The notes beneath the pieces were generated by a model, which was given only the letters and a program-made list of their open reading frames with translations, did no database searches and had not been told where the DNA came from. Shown here piece by piece: positions 1 to 7,625 of a stretch of DNA of 38,216 nucleotides. How positions within the stretch are numbered: position 1 is the stretch's first letter; every line of letters begins with the position of its first letter. The stretch lies in the NCBI RefSeq assembly GCF_019793465.1, contig NZ_JAILYJ010000028.1:1-38216 (forward strand), given 5' to 3'. This DNA is from Rhizobium croatiense (GTDB lineage: Bacteria > Pseudomonadota > Alphaproteobacteria > Rhizobiales > Rhizobiaceae). A program made the position numbers and the translations under genes.

Positions 1-2
1 GC

Positions 3-125
3 GTTGAGACAAGTTTGCAGCACGCCAAGGAAGTCCGGGTGCTCTCAAGCAGGGCGGTGGAGGAAATCTCAAAGCCGGTCAAGGATGCTTTTGACAAGGT
101 GCTGACGGACCTCAAGGCGACGTAA
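3..125 (+). CDS. C-terminal end of a phasin-like protein (partial, starts outside the window)
   Basis: The third frame is open from the first bases to a TAA at 123-125 and gives 40 residues rich in Lys, Glu, Ala and Val, ending in EEISKPVKDAFDKVLTDLKA. Amphipathic alpha-helix with this composition and tail is typical of phasins, small proteins that coat polyhydroxyalkanoate granules and are common in Bradyrhizobium. The start and most of the protein lie upstream of the window, so the family call rests on composition and the tail only. It is separated by about 260 bp from the next gene and does not look functionally linked to the secretion genes. Confidence 0.45.
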   Translation, partial: VETSLQHAKEVRVLSSRAVEEISKPVKDAFDKVLTDLKAT

Positions 126-388
126 AAGCGGACTCGCACTTAAATCGCCTGGACTGATCGGGGGCGGCCTACCTTATTCATGGACGGAAAAGATGGTGAC
201 GGGGACCATCAGGTCGGGAGAGAGCTGGAAAGTGTGTCCTGCGATCTCGATAGCTCCAGCTAACAAGCTCCTGAAAACGGATCGCGGGCGGCCGGCGTGA
301 CATATTGGACGGTTTGAACTGGCGAAGAACCCACCATCTTGGTATCTAACCGCGTAGGCGGCAGGGGGCAGGGGGCAGGGAAGTGGTA

Positions 389-688
389 ATGGATTCACGC
401 AGGGACATAGCCGAGCGGGTCATCGCGCGTTGGAAGGCGCGAGGAATCCGGATCGATGAAGACCCGGGTTTCATGGAACTGGTCGCTCTTTGGACGGCAG
501 GGTCGATTGCGTCCGGTGAAATGCGCCGCCGGTATTCGGCGCTCCAGCGCGAGCGGTCGCTGTCCAGGTCAATGCCACTTGATGTGTATCCCTGCGACGA
601 AGGGGCGGAGGTCGATCATCGATCGATTGCGATTCCAGACGACGAACCAGATGAACGGGGAGGTCTCGGACTGCCGGCGCAAGGGTGA
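389..688 (+). CDS. Small conserved-looking hypothetical protein (99 aa)
   Basis: An ATG at 389 follows a purine-rich GGCAGGGAAG that can serve as a ribosome site; GTG at 383 is an in-frame alternative. The first half (IAERVIARWKARGIRIDEDP, then a FMELVALWTAGSIASGEMRR stretch) looks like two or three short helices with Trp and Arg, the kind of small helical protein seen often in rhizobial accessory regions. The second half is acidic and probably disordered. No catalytic motif, signal peptide or membrane segment is visible. I do not recognise a function. The call as a real gene is moderate because the frame is open over its whole length and begins with a plausible start. Confidence 0.5.
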   Translation: MDSRRDIAERVIARWKARGIRIDEDPGFMELVALWTAGSIASGEMRRRYSALQRERSLSRSMPLDVYPCDEGAEVDHRSIAIPDDEPDERGGLGLPAQG

Positions 689-691
689 CTC

Positions 692-878
692 TTACAAAGG
701 GCTCATCACGCACCATTTCCTGGCGAGCGCGAACTTCACGAAACAGCGGGTCGACAAGCGCTGCGTCGCGTTGTGCATATTCTCGGGAAGAGTCCGAAAA
801 ATCCTTGCCACGAGCCGCAATGGCTGGCGGCTCAGCAAGGTAGAAGGTGAGGAGCGGCCGGCGGTACTGAGTCGACAT
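692..878 (-). pseudogene. Fragment of an unidentified protein
   Basis: The minus strand encodes a patch that reads like real protein (MSTQYRRPLLTFYLAEPPAI, then AARGKDFSDSSREYAQRDAA and LVDPLFREVRARQEMVRDE). It then runs into low-quality sequence antisense to the small gene at 389-688. There is no good ribosome site and no matching continuation, so I read it as an eroded N-terminal fragment. The parent family is unknown to me. Confidence 0.3.
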
Positions 879-1315
879 CTTTATCAACTGTGGGCGTGTC
901 GGCTCAGGGCATCTTCAAGCATGGCAAGGCGGTCGCTGCCCGCTATACAGGGTGCATCGCTAATGCCGAGCTTGTCGGCACATCTTCAACGCTGAGTCCC
1001 TCAGTCTCGTGCGCCCAGCGTCCGACAAGTTATTGTCTTCCATGGGAGTCCGGCTTGCGCAAATTGCCCCCGATGAAGGTTGGTCCGCCCGGGTCTTCCG
1101 CATGGAAAACGCGCGTTGCCTCAAAAACGCCGGTGCGCCATGCATAGGTCGTATCGTCGATCATGCGGCAAGACCTCCTGGTTTGTCGGACGACCGTACC
1201 ATTTGGTGACGATGCGGGCTACTTTGGCGACGAGCGCGGTACTCATGCGAAGGTTCGAGTGTGCATCGAACATCTCCGGCGCCAAATAGCATCGAGACCT
1301 CGTTTGGGCGAAAGG
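879..1315. other. Stretch without a supportable gene
   Basis: Several short open frames exist on both strands but none has a convincing ribosome site together with protein-like composition. The region is probably eroded coding sequence. Confidence 0.4.
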
Positions 1316-1621
1316 TTATTCCTTTGCTGCAAAGCCTAGCTCAACGCGGCTGACATCTAAGATCGCCCGAAGGACGTCGATGCCGAATTTGAGGCTTTCC
1401 ACCTCGACATCCAGCGAGATGCCCTCGGTGACTGTGCCTTTTGCGTTAGCGATTACCACCTCCTCCAGGTCTTCGAACCACTGAGGACTGTTCCCTTTGT
1501 GAAGCTTCGATAGTTCCGCAATCGCGACACTAAATGCCGATTGGACCGCGATTAGAGCGGCGCCGAGCTTTCGTTCGTCTACACCCGAGATGCAAACAAT
1601 GGGGCTGTTTTTCTCATCCAT
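1316..1621 (-). CDS. Hypothetical protein (101 aa)
   Basis: The ATG at 1621 is preceded by AGAGGAA about seven bases upstream, a good ribosome site. The product (starts MDEKNSPIVCISGVDERKLG) is a soluble, acidic, mainly helical protein with no signal peptide or membrane segment. Its C-terminal segment VESLKFGIDVLRAILDVSRV looks like an amphipathic helix. I do not recognise the family. A decayed copy of the 3' part of this gene lies about 500 bp upstream on the same strand (1880-1965), which suggests duplication and supports it being, or having been, a real gene. Confidence 0.55.
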   Translation of the reverse strand: MDEKNSPIVCISGVDERKLGAALIAVQSAFSVAIAELSKLHKGNSPQWFEDLEEVVIANAKGTVTEGISLDVEVESLKFGIDVLRAILDVSRVELGFAAKE

Positions 1622-1879
1622 GGGCTGTTCCTCTGCTGGCTCGCCACGAAACCCTATTTCAACTAATAGGCGACAGAGTCGTCGATCGCCGACGAATGCA
1701 AATAGGCCCGTAGGCTGGAGTCTCGGGTAGTTAGATCAACGAATACGCGATGCTGGGGGTGGACCATGTGGAAATGGTGGATGCGCTTGAGGCCTGTTGA
1801 AATCTGGGTCCAGCTTCCGAACGTTCCAACCGGCGGCAATGCCTCTAGGCCGTAAGCGTCGCACCTCCTGGTACGCGAT

Positions 1880-1965
1880 AGCGGGTAATCCTTTGTACGA
1901 ACTGGCTCGCATGCAAGGTCGCCCGAAGGACACAAGTGCCGAGCCTGGGCTTTCCGGCCATAGTC
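1880..1965 (-). pseudogene. Decayed duplicate of the 3' part of the gene at 1316-1621
   Basis: Read on the minus strand, this stretch matches the gene at 1316-1621 in order: TCTC.CTG, then GGAAAGCC, then TCGGCA, then GTCCTTCGGGCGA.CTT and AGCC. The matching segment in the intact gene encodes VESLKFGIDVLRAILDVS. The copy contains small insertions and no longer keeps the reading frame. It lies between the LRR effector gene and the intact copy. Confidence 0.5.
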
Positions 1966-2009
1966 TTCAGTGAGACGTCTGTTGCTTCCACAACTCAACA
2001 CATTCCGGC

Positions 2010-2146
2010 GAGCGGCATAAACCTGCAAACTCATTGTTTTTGATCCGCACGCGTCATACCTGGCCTGCACCCCACCGCCATGGCTTCGGCAAAAGGCCTT
2101 TTACTCAAAACGCAGGGACCTAGTTTGGCCCGTTTGTCAGGCAGCA
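2010..2146 (-). pseudogene. Frameshifted linker remnant downstream of the LRR effector
   Basis: After the LRR stop, the shifted frame continues as IFFVMLPDKRAKLGPC and then RPFAEAMAVGC. That resembles the segment that joins the LRR to the NEL domain in NopM-type proteins (pattern RIFFxM...RPLAEAVADW). Homology then fades within about 30 codons, and no Cys-containing NEL catalytic core is visible downstream. Confidence 0.5.
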
Positions 2147-3118
2147 TCACAAAAAGATCTGCGGAAGGCTCGTCCCGCTTTGCGCGCTCAGGTGCGCCCG
2201 CAGTCGATCTGGCAGCGGATTGTTATTCAGGTACACTTTGCAATGAGGCGGAAGCTGCGACAGAATGTACGGCAGTGCAGTTCGCCCGTCGCCAAGTCCT
2301 CTCAGGTTGTTTCCACGAACGCTAAGCTCCTCCAGCCCCCTCGGCAGGTTAGGGGGCAGGTGGGTCAGTTCATTACTGTCGGTGCTGAGCCACTTTAGGG
2401 TGGCCGGGAGGTCCTCGGGTAGGCTAGTCAGTTCATTGTGAGGGACTTCGAGCCTCGTGAGCTTTGCAGGAAGGCGCTCGGGCAGGCGAATTATATTATT
2501 GAGTTCGGCGCGGAGATCCGTCAATTCGAGGGGGAGATTCTCCGGCAGGTGCGCGATTTCGTTGCGGGTGACATGAAGCTCCCTGAGCTCAGGCGGCAGG
2601 TTATCGGGCAAACTGGTCAGCCGGTTGTGGTTGACGTAGAGATACTTTAGTCCGGAAGGAAGCTCGTTCGGCAATCTGGTCAGCCGGTTGCCGTCGACGT
2701 AGAGCGTCTCGAGCATGTCCGGAAGAACCTCAGGCAGCGTGGTCAGCTGGTTGTCGCAGGCAGAGAGCTTTCGCAGACCGGGCGGGAGGTTGTTGGGCAG
2801 CCTGCCCAACCGGTTGTCATTGGCGTTGAGCCGCTGGAGGCCGGCCGGTAAGGTGGGGGGCAGTGCCGTTAGGGACAGCGATGTTAAGTTCAGGGGGGCA
2901 CGAAAATTGCGGGTTTCCGTCCAGGCCTCGATCCGTGCCATTGCCTCGTGCCGGTCCTCGTCCTGCTCCTGCTGCCCGTCTTCCGCCCAGGCCAGTAAAA
3001 TTTCTTTCAGTGCCGCTTCGCCGGACGAGGAGCCAGTCAAGCCTTCAACCCAGTTAAAGGTGTCTTCACCGCCTTGTTCGGAACTATTGCCAACACCCCC
3101 CTGCCTTCTGCCGTACAT
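2147..3118 (-). CDS. Leucine-rich-repeat effector of the NopM/IpaH type, lacking the E3-ligase domain
   Basis: The product (323 aa) has an N-terminal region of about 85 residues with FNWVEGLTGS, then an acidic helix (LKEILLAWAEDGQQEQ). About ten leucine-rich repeats of 20-21 residues follow, each of the form LPxxLPxxLxxLxxxxNxLT. This is the architecture of bacterial NEL-type ubiquitin-ligase effectors (IpaH, SspH, NopM) that are injected by type III secretion. The NEL catalytic domain is missing because the frame ends just past the repeats at an in-frame TGA. In the next frame downstream the sequence resumes as family-like IFFVM and RPFAEAMAV. One extra base in the T run at about 2150 would join the two, so the gene looks truncated by a frameshift. 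The start has AAGGA seven bases upstream. A weak tts-like element may lie near 3195-3225. Confidence 0.8.
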   Translation of the reverse strand: MYGRRQGGVGNSSEQGGEDTFNWVEGLTGSSSGEAALKEILLAWAEDGQQEQDEDRHEAMARIEAWTETRNFRAPLNLTSLSLTALPPTLPAGLQRLNANDNRLGRLPNNLPPGLRKLSACDNQLTTLPEVLPDMLETLYVDGNRLTRLPNELPSGLKYLYVNHNRLTSLPDNLPPELRELHVTRNEIAHLPENLPLELTDLRAELNNIIRLPERLPAKLTRLEVPHNELTSLPEDLPATLKWLSTDSNELTHLPPNLPRGLEELSVRGNNLRGLGDGRTALPYILSQLPPHCKVYLNNNPLPDRLRAHLSAQSGTSLPQIFL

Positions 3119-3248
3119 TGCGTCGTTCCTTAGGTCATTGCGTCACTGCTGATGTTACTTCCGTCGCGACCTTTCCTTCCAATACCAAATTCGTATCCCG
3201 TTATGCTTCGGGGGCATGGCCAGCGTCCTCCCTCGAGCTGGACAGCGC

Positions 3249-3519
3249 ATGATTTTTATCGCGACGTTGAACAATCCCACCATTGACATGCTGCGCAAAC
3301 TCGGCCTGACAGGCATGGCCAGCGCCTATCAGGAACTCGAAACGCAAATAGAAGCGAGACACCTTCGAGCATGGTGAAAGGCTTCGACTGCTGCTCGAGG
3401 CGGCCACGCTCCGCCAGAAGCGCTTCGAGGCGAGAGCCCGCCCTGCAAAGCAGCGCTGTAACGCCCAGATCGAGAACGCTGATTTTTGCGCCGCCCGCGC
3501 CCTGATCGCAATTTCGTGA
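3249..3519 (+). pseudogene. IS21-family IstB ATPase relic
   Basis: The N-terminal part reads MLRKLGLTGMASAYQELETQ. After a one-base shift near 3360 it continues as TFEHGERLRLLLEAATLRQK, and then QIENADFCAARAL. Order and spacing match the N-terminal domain of IstB helper ATPases of IS21-type elements (KLxGMAxAF, F.ERL..LL..E...R, .IEDIDY...RGL). No Walker A motif or IstA partner follows, so this is a short frameshifted remnant. It sits directly upstream of the LRR effector gene. Confidence 0.65.
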
Positions 3520-3833
3520 CGCCGAGTGATAAAGGTATTTCATCCACCAGTTCCAGCTTGGTGGAGACCTAAACCAGACGCATTTGGAGCCGCTTGCGGC
3601 CGATTTCGCGTGGCAACTCCATCTAACTGAGGCGCAAGTTCCCGGAACAAACGCTCACGCGCGATAACCTTTCCTCATTTTCGGGCAATCTCGCAGTGTC
3701 ACGTTGATTTGGTAGGTCAGCTTACGACGCCGAAGCCGTTACGCTTTTTCTCTACGCCTGCAGGGCCCTGCCGACTTAAAGGCAACGACTTCCGGACAGC
3801 CGAGGCCCAGAACCAGTTCACCTTGACATCGTG
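3520..3833. other. Stretch without a supportable gene
   Basis: Sequence between the IstB relic and the 3' end of vgrG. No protein-like frame with a ribosome site and no clear terminator hairpin was seen. Confidence 0.4.
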
Positions 3834-5861
3834 TCACTCGGGCGTAACAGGCGGCAGCCCGAGTGTCGCAATAAGCTTCATTATCGACGGCGTGGGTGGA
3901 CCCGGTGTCGGCGGCGGCATGGAGACGATGGACCCGAGCCGCGGAGGCGTTGCCATAACGCCAATCATCGTGCCGATAATGGCGATCCCATCGCCGCTGA
4001 TTTCGATGGCCTGCGGGCCGGTTCTGCCCGATACTACAAGGCGGATCTTGTCGGGTGTTACCTCGACGCGGCTACCTAAGGCCGCTGCGGCAGGGGAGTC
4101 GGGCGCGGCGCCGCCCGAGGTCAGGAGGAAGTGTCTCTTGACGTCGATGCTGTAGATATTCCCGACCTCGACGGTATGATTCTTCTGGGCCTTCAAATAG
4201 ACCTCCTCACGGCCCTGCTTGTCCTCAAAGCGCAGTTCATTGTAGGCATTAGCGGCGCCGCCATCGGTATGCGTCCGGAAGGTCGACCGCGTTTTGTCGG
4301 TCGGCAGGGTTTCAGGCGGCAGATTTGAGCCATTGTATACGACGCCGGTCACCAGGGGCGTGTCGGGATTGCCGTGGATGAAATCAACCACGACCTCATG
4401 GCCGATCCGTGGGACGACCAGGTTGCCAAAACCCTTACCAGCGAAGTTCTGGGCCACCCGAATCCAGCAGGAGCTGTTCTCGTTCTTTCCGCCTTCTCGG
4501 TCCCAGAAGAACTGAACCTTCACACGGCCGTACTTATCCGTCGCGATCGACTCGCCCTCGGGGCCCACGACGACGGCCGTCTGCGGTCCGTGAATCAACC
4601 GCGCCGGTGTGCGGCGCCTCGGTCGGTACTGGGTGGTCGCGGGGATAATCTCTACGTTGCTGTGATAGAGGAACCGCTCGCCCTTCCCCCCCACGGTGTC
4701 CGCAGTGAGATCGTCCCCCACCTCACCGATGACAGTGAAGTCCTGTCCGACTGCCAGAAAGCGATCGGTGGGTTTCGGGCGGGAACCGACCTGGCCGTAG
4801 TAGAAGGGATTTGCCGCCTTGAATAATGACCCGGTCGTTATCTGGCGCGCAGTGCTTTCGATCCGCGCGCGATAAGCGTTGCAGGCGAGTTCCTCGGCAC
4901 GGATGGTGGCGTAGAAATCGCCATCGCTTTTTTTTGTATACTGGCCTGGATACTCGAAGACCTCCCGCATTGCCGTGCAGCCGCTGCTTGCCGACGAGGT
5001 CTCGCCCGTTCTGACCGCCACGCTCTCCCGCGGTCGGGTGATGGCGCTTCCCGTGAGCTTGCATGGCGGAATGCCGCCTGTCCTCACGGGAGGAACACGC
5101 GCGACAGACGTCAGTTCTGCCATCGGCTTCTCATGGTCATAGTCCCTGAGAACGACCTTATTCGGCTGTAGCGATACGACCTCGTCCCAATGCAGGATGA
5201 CATCTTCTTGGTAAAGACTTCGGGCAGGCCTGAGATTGTGGTGGGTCTCTACGATCTCAGGCGTGCAGGCCATGTGACTCGCGGCGTTGTCGACCAGCAC
5301 CAGGTCATGTTGGTCCTCAGCATGTTCAAAATAGTAGTAGATGCCGTCCTGCTCCATGAGGCGGCTGACGAAGGCCAGATCCGTTTCATCGTACTGGACG
5401 CAATATGGGCGCTGTGGGAACCGTCGGGCGGTCTGATTCTTGAAATTGCCTTTATGTTCTCGAAAAATCGTGGTGATGATCTCGATGCTCGTCTTGTTCT
5501 GAAAGACCCGACTGTTAGAGCGATGCTCGAGCAATGAAATCCACGGCCGCACCTGCGCCACGTAGTTGAGGTGCTCGGTATCGTCGAGGCCGAGATATTG
5601 GAAGCGCGTAACAACACCGTTGAAGAAGCGCGTTTGCGAGTCCTTGAGCTTAAGGCCGATTGTCAGGTTTTGACCGGGGATCGTAGCAAAGTTCTGAACT
5701 GGATTGCGGCTGGCGAGCTTCACCTCGTAGAGGAAAGGTTCCCCCAGCCGCTCGGTGCCACTGAGCCGCCGGAGAGAGATTTCATTCAACTCGGACGCGG
5801 CCGAAGTGACCGCAACAAAACGATTGTGCCTTAAGAGACTCTCGATTCTTGACTCGACCAT
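3834..5861 (-). CDS. vgrG: T6SS spike protein VgrG (TssI)
   Basis: The 675-residue product carries the gp27-like base (LRRLSGTERLGEPFLYEVKL near the N-terminus and the YCVQYDETDLAFVSRLMEQD segment). A gp5-like OB fold follows (TDKYGRVKVQFFWDREG, then SCWIRVAQNFAGKGFGNLVV and PRIGHEVVVDFIHGNPDTPL), ahead of a beta-helical spike. This is the trimeric cell-puncturing tip of the T6SS tube. The C-terminus ends soon after the spike in a Pro-rich tail (PPPTPGPPTP), so no fused effector domain is evident; the tail may bind a PAAR protein or cargo. The ATG at 5861 has no convincing ribosome site, and the 540 bp upstream, where clpV would be expected, is rubble. Expression may therefore depend on read-through from tssG. 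Confidence 0.95.
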   Translation of the reverse strand: MVESRIESLLRHNRFVAVTSAASELNEISLRRLSGTERLGEPFLYEVKLASRNPVQNFATIPGQNLTIGLKLKDSQTRFFNGVVTRFQYLGLDDTEHLNYVAQVRPWISLLEHRSNSRVFQNKTSIEIITTIFREHKGNFKNQTARRFPQRPYCVQYDETDLAFVSRLMEQDGIYYYFEHAEDQHDLVLVDNAASHMACTPEIVETHHNLRPARSLYQEDVILHWDEVVSLQPNKVVLRDYDHEKPMAELTSVARVPPVRTGGIPPCKLTGSAITRPRESVAVRTGETSSASSGCTAMREVFEYPGQYTKKSDGDFYATIRAEELACNAYRARIESTARQITTGSLFKAANPFYYGQVGSRPKPTDRFLAVGQDFTVIGEVGDDLTADTVGGKGERFLYHSNVEIIPATTQYRPRRRTPARLIHGPQTAVVVGPEGESIATDKYGRVKVQFFWDREGGKNENSSCWIRVAQNFAGKGFGNLVVPRIGHEVVVDFIHGNPDTPLVTGVVYNGSNLPPETLPTDKTRSTFRTHTDGGAANAYNELRFEDKQGREEVYLKAQKNHTVEVGNIYSIDVKRHFLLTSGGAAPDSPAAAALGSRVEVTPDKIRLVVSGRTGPQAIEISGDGIAIIGTMIGVMATPPRLGSIVSMPPPTPGPPTPSIMKLIATLGLPPVTPE

Positions 5862-6300
5862 GGTGGTGTGTGTTCCGCAGATTTGATGAGAAGGCGCGGT
5901 TGCGCCCGATGGCGTGAGTAGGATGCTGCCGAAGCCATCGGCGAAGATGCCGAAAAGCGTTTATTTCGTGCATCGAAATCGCCGACCGTTGCTCAGCCAA
6001 GATGTCTTGCTGGCCCGCATCGTCAGAGCCAAGCGGGGGAGGGCGGGGTGAAGAAAGCGTGTGGGTCTCTTGGAACTCACCCACGCTAAGTCCCACCCAA
6101 ATCTCGCCATGCGGCCTTGTAACATCGATGAGTTGGCGGATTCCGGCGGTGCTAGCGACGACGTGTCTCCTGGAAGATTCAACCAGGCCCAGGGCGCAGC
6201 GCCCGAGCGGACAACCACGGTGGTCGAGTTTCGCCGCGATCGTCGGCTCGATAGGCCTCTCCGCTGCTGAAGCCTCAAGGGCGTCAAAATGGCGATAACG
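5862..6300. other. Rubble between vgrG and the clpV stub
   Basis: Where an intact clpV gene of about 2.6 kb would be expected there are only about 440 bp with open frames of poor protein quality. No Walker A or B motif of a Clp ATPase is present on either strand. Confidence 0.5.
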
Positions 6301-6402
6301 TTCCAAAGAGGCGTCACGGCGAATTTTGCAAAGGGCCTTGGCGGTCCCATTGCAGTTTGCGTTGAGCTTACTGAAGAGAGTCGAGCTTCCGATGCTTGTC
6401 AT
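6301..6402 (-). pseudogene. clpV: 5' stub of clpV (tssH), the T6SS sheath-recycling ATPase
   Basis: The minus strand from the ATG at 6402 reads SSTLFSKLNANCNGTAKALC followed by KIRRDASLE. ClpV proteins begin with a very similar segment (SLFxKLNxxxxRAxExAxxFCKxRGNPYVE), and clpV commonly sits near tssG and vgrG. Only about 34 codons are recognisable before the match fades and the frame degenerates. ClpV normally extracts and refolds the contracted TssBC sheath. The stub makes a local clpV deletion the simplest reading; a functional copy could exist elsewhere in the genome. The short match length keeps confidence moderate. Confidence 0.45.
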
Positions 6403-7625
6403 AACGGGCCTTCCAAGCCGCCGCCCGCCGTGCCGCCGCACTTGGTATCGAGGTTACGTGGGCCATTCACCCGTTCCAGATCGATCTCGCCAAGGAGATC
6501 TTCTCCCCGCCCGAAAAGAAGGTCGAGCGGGCCCGCCGCATCATGGATGTCCGTTTCAGGAGAGTGCCATGCGGCAGCCGGTGGGCCCCGGTCAGTCGGG
6601 GTAGTTGTCAAGTCATCGGCGTGCTGGCGCGTTTTCCTCTTGCCCATCCAACTGGACCATCCGAGTCTGCCGCAGCGACCCAACTGCACTTCCGGGACCT
6701 GCTCCTGACGGAGAACGAGGTTAATCTCCCAGTCAAGTTCATCTCCAAGGTAGTTGCAGATGATCTCCGCTATCGACTTAAGGCCGGGAGCTGCGGGCAG
6801 AAGCGATTCGTAATGAGCCAGGCTGAGGGGACCCACAATGAGTCGGAACCGATGGTGCCACACTCTGACCCTCGCACCTGCAATAGCGTTGCTGTTCAGC
6901 GTGCCCGTGGCCGGGTCGTGGCCCAGGAGGCAGAGCGATATGCGGGGCAGATCCACCCACTTTGGGACAAATTCACGGATATCAACCGGCGCCTCGACGA
7001 AGCTGGCGAGGATGGCAGCGAGCCCCTCGGCGTTGCGGGTGTGTGAGGCGAGACGGCCGGTGAAGTGGAGTTTGGCCAGATCAGGCATAGCATCCCGCGC
7101 GCGCAGGGAGGTCATCCCGAAGCCGGCTAGCGCGCCGAGCTGAAGGGCAAATCGATCTTCTTGTGGCCTGTCATAGCTCACGGTCGGTTCGCCCTCCGCC
7201 CATGCGCGGAAGAAGAACGAGGCCATTCGATGATGAAAGGTATCAGCAAATCGGATCAGCGTCTCATCCGCGGCGTTGTGCTGCCGGAGAAGGGCGTACT
7301 CCGTCAGATGCAATGGGAGGGGACCGTGGGGTCCAAACAAGCCGAAGGCGTAGGTGGAGATTACGGGGTCGTTCTCCTCGTGCGCAGTCACGCCCGCGAT
7401 CGATCGAGTCGGAAATGCAAGGGAGGGCTGCTGGGCGATCCGCACGCGATCCAGGCTGGGACCGCTCGATTCTCCCAGCCGAGGCCGATCTGAGCAGATT
7501 GCATCGATCCGCCGCAGAGCCTGGAAGAAGTCGCAGGCATGCGGTTCGGCCCTGAGCGAGCTTAGGAAGTCGCCGAGTGCCCCCGAAATCAAAGGATCGC
7601 CCGGCGGCCGGCCATCGTCGGCCAT
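6399..7625 (-). CDS. tssG: T6SS baseplate protein TssG with a chimeric C-terminal tail
   Basis: The start ATG at 7625 has GGAGGT seven bases upstream and overlaps the end of tssF by 37 bp, the usual operon arrangement. The protein follows the TssG family: FFQALRRIDAICSDRPRLGE near residue 40, SLAFPTRSIAGV, the GLFGPHGPLPLHLTEYALLR block, and LGWSSWMGKRKTRQHADDL close to the normal end. TssG forms the baseplate wedge with TssF, TssE and TssK. The family usually stops a few residues after this last motif. Here it continues for about 60 residues encoded antisense to a CitE-like fragment. The core is complete, so function may persist, but the tail is foreign. Confidence 0.9.
   Translation of the reverse strand: MADDGRPPGDPLISGALGDFLSSLRAEPHACDFFQALRRIDAICSDRPRLGESSGPSLDRVRIAQQPSLAFPTRSIAGVTAHEENDPVISTYAFGLFGPHGPLPLHLTEYALLRQHNAADETLIRFADTFHHRMASFFFRAWAEGEPTVSYDRPQEDRFALQLGALAGFGMTSLRARDAMPDLAKLHFTGRLASHTRNAEGLAAILASFVEAPVDIREFVPKWVDLPRISLCLLGHDPATGTLNSNAIAGARVRVWHHRFRLIVGPLSLAHYESLLPAAPGLKSIAEIICNYLGDELDWEINLVLRQEQVPEVQLGRCGRLGWSSWMGKRKTRQHADDLTTTPTDRGPPAAAWHSPETDIHDAAGPLDLLFGRGEDLLGEIDLERVNGPRNLDTKCGGTAGGGLEGPL
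6408..6557 (+). pseudogene. Fragment of a CitE/HpcH-type lyase gene inserted between tssG and the clpV stub
   Basis: The plus strand reads, without interruption, AFQAAARRAAALGIEVTWAI then HPFQIDLAKEIFSPPEKKVE and RARRIMDVRF. This matches the C-terminal part of citrate-lyase-beta / malyl-CoA-lyase family proteins, whose conserved block is AIHPxQIxxxNxxFSPsxxEvxxAxri. No other part of such a gene is present. The fragment lies antisense to the tssG frame and supplies that gene's odd C-terminal tail, so it marks a recombination scar. Confidence 0.65.

Noticed and set aside
360..382. G-run repeat (GCAGGGG three times) as a possible quadruplex
   Set aside because: Only three adequate G runs are present. 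It is more simply a short tandem repeat that also supplies a purine-rich ribosome site for the gene at 389.
1663..2070. A 135-codon minus-strand frame downstream of the LRR effector, considered as a NEL domain
   Set aside because: It has no NEL catalytic Cys motif and part of it is explained as a decayed copy of the gene at 1316-1621 read out of frame.
5782..6441. A 219-codon minus-strand frame between vgrG and tssG
   Set aside because: Only its first 34 codons after 6402 look like protein (ClpV N-terminus). The rest is low quality and overlaps the vgrG start, so it was treated as rubble with a clpV stub.
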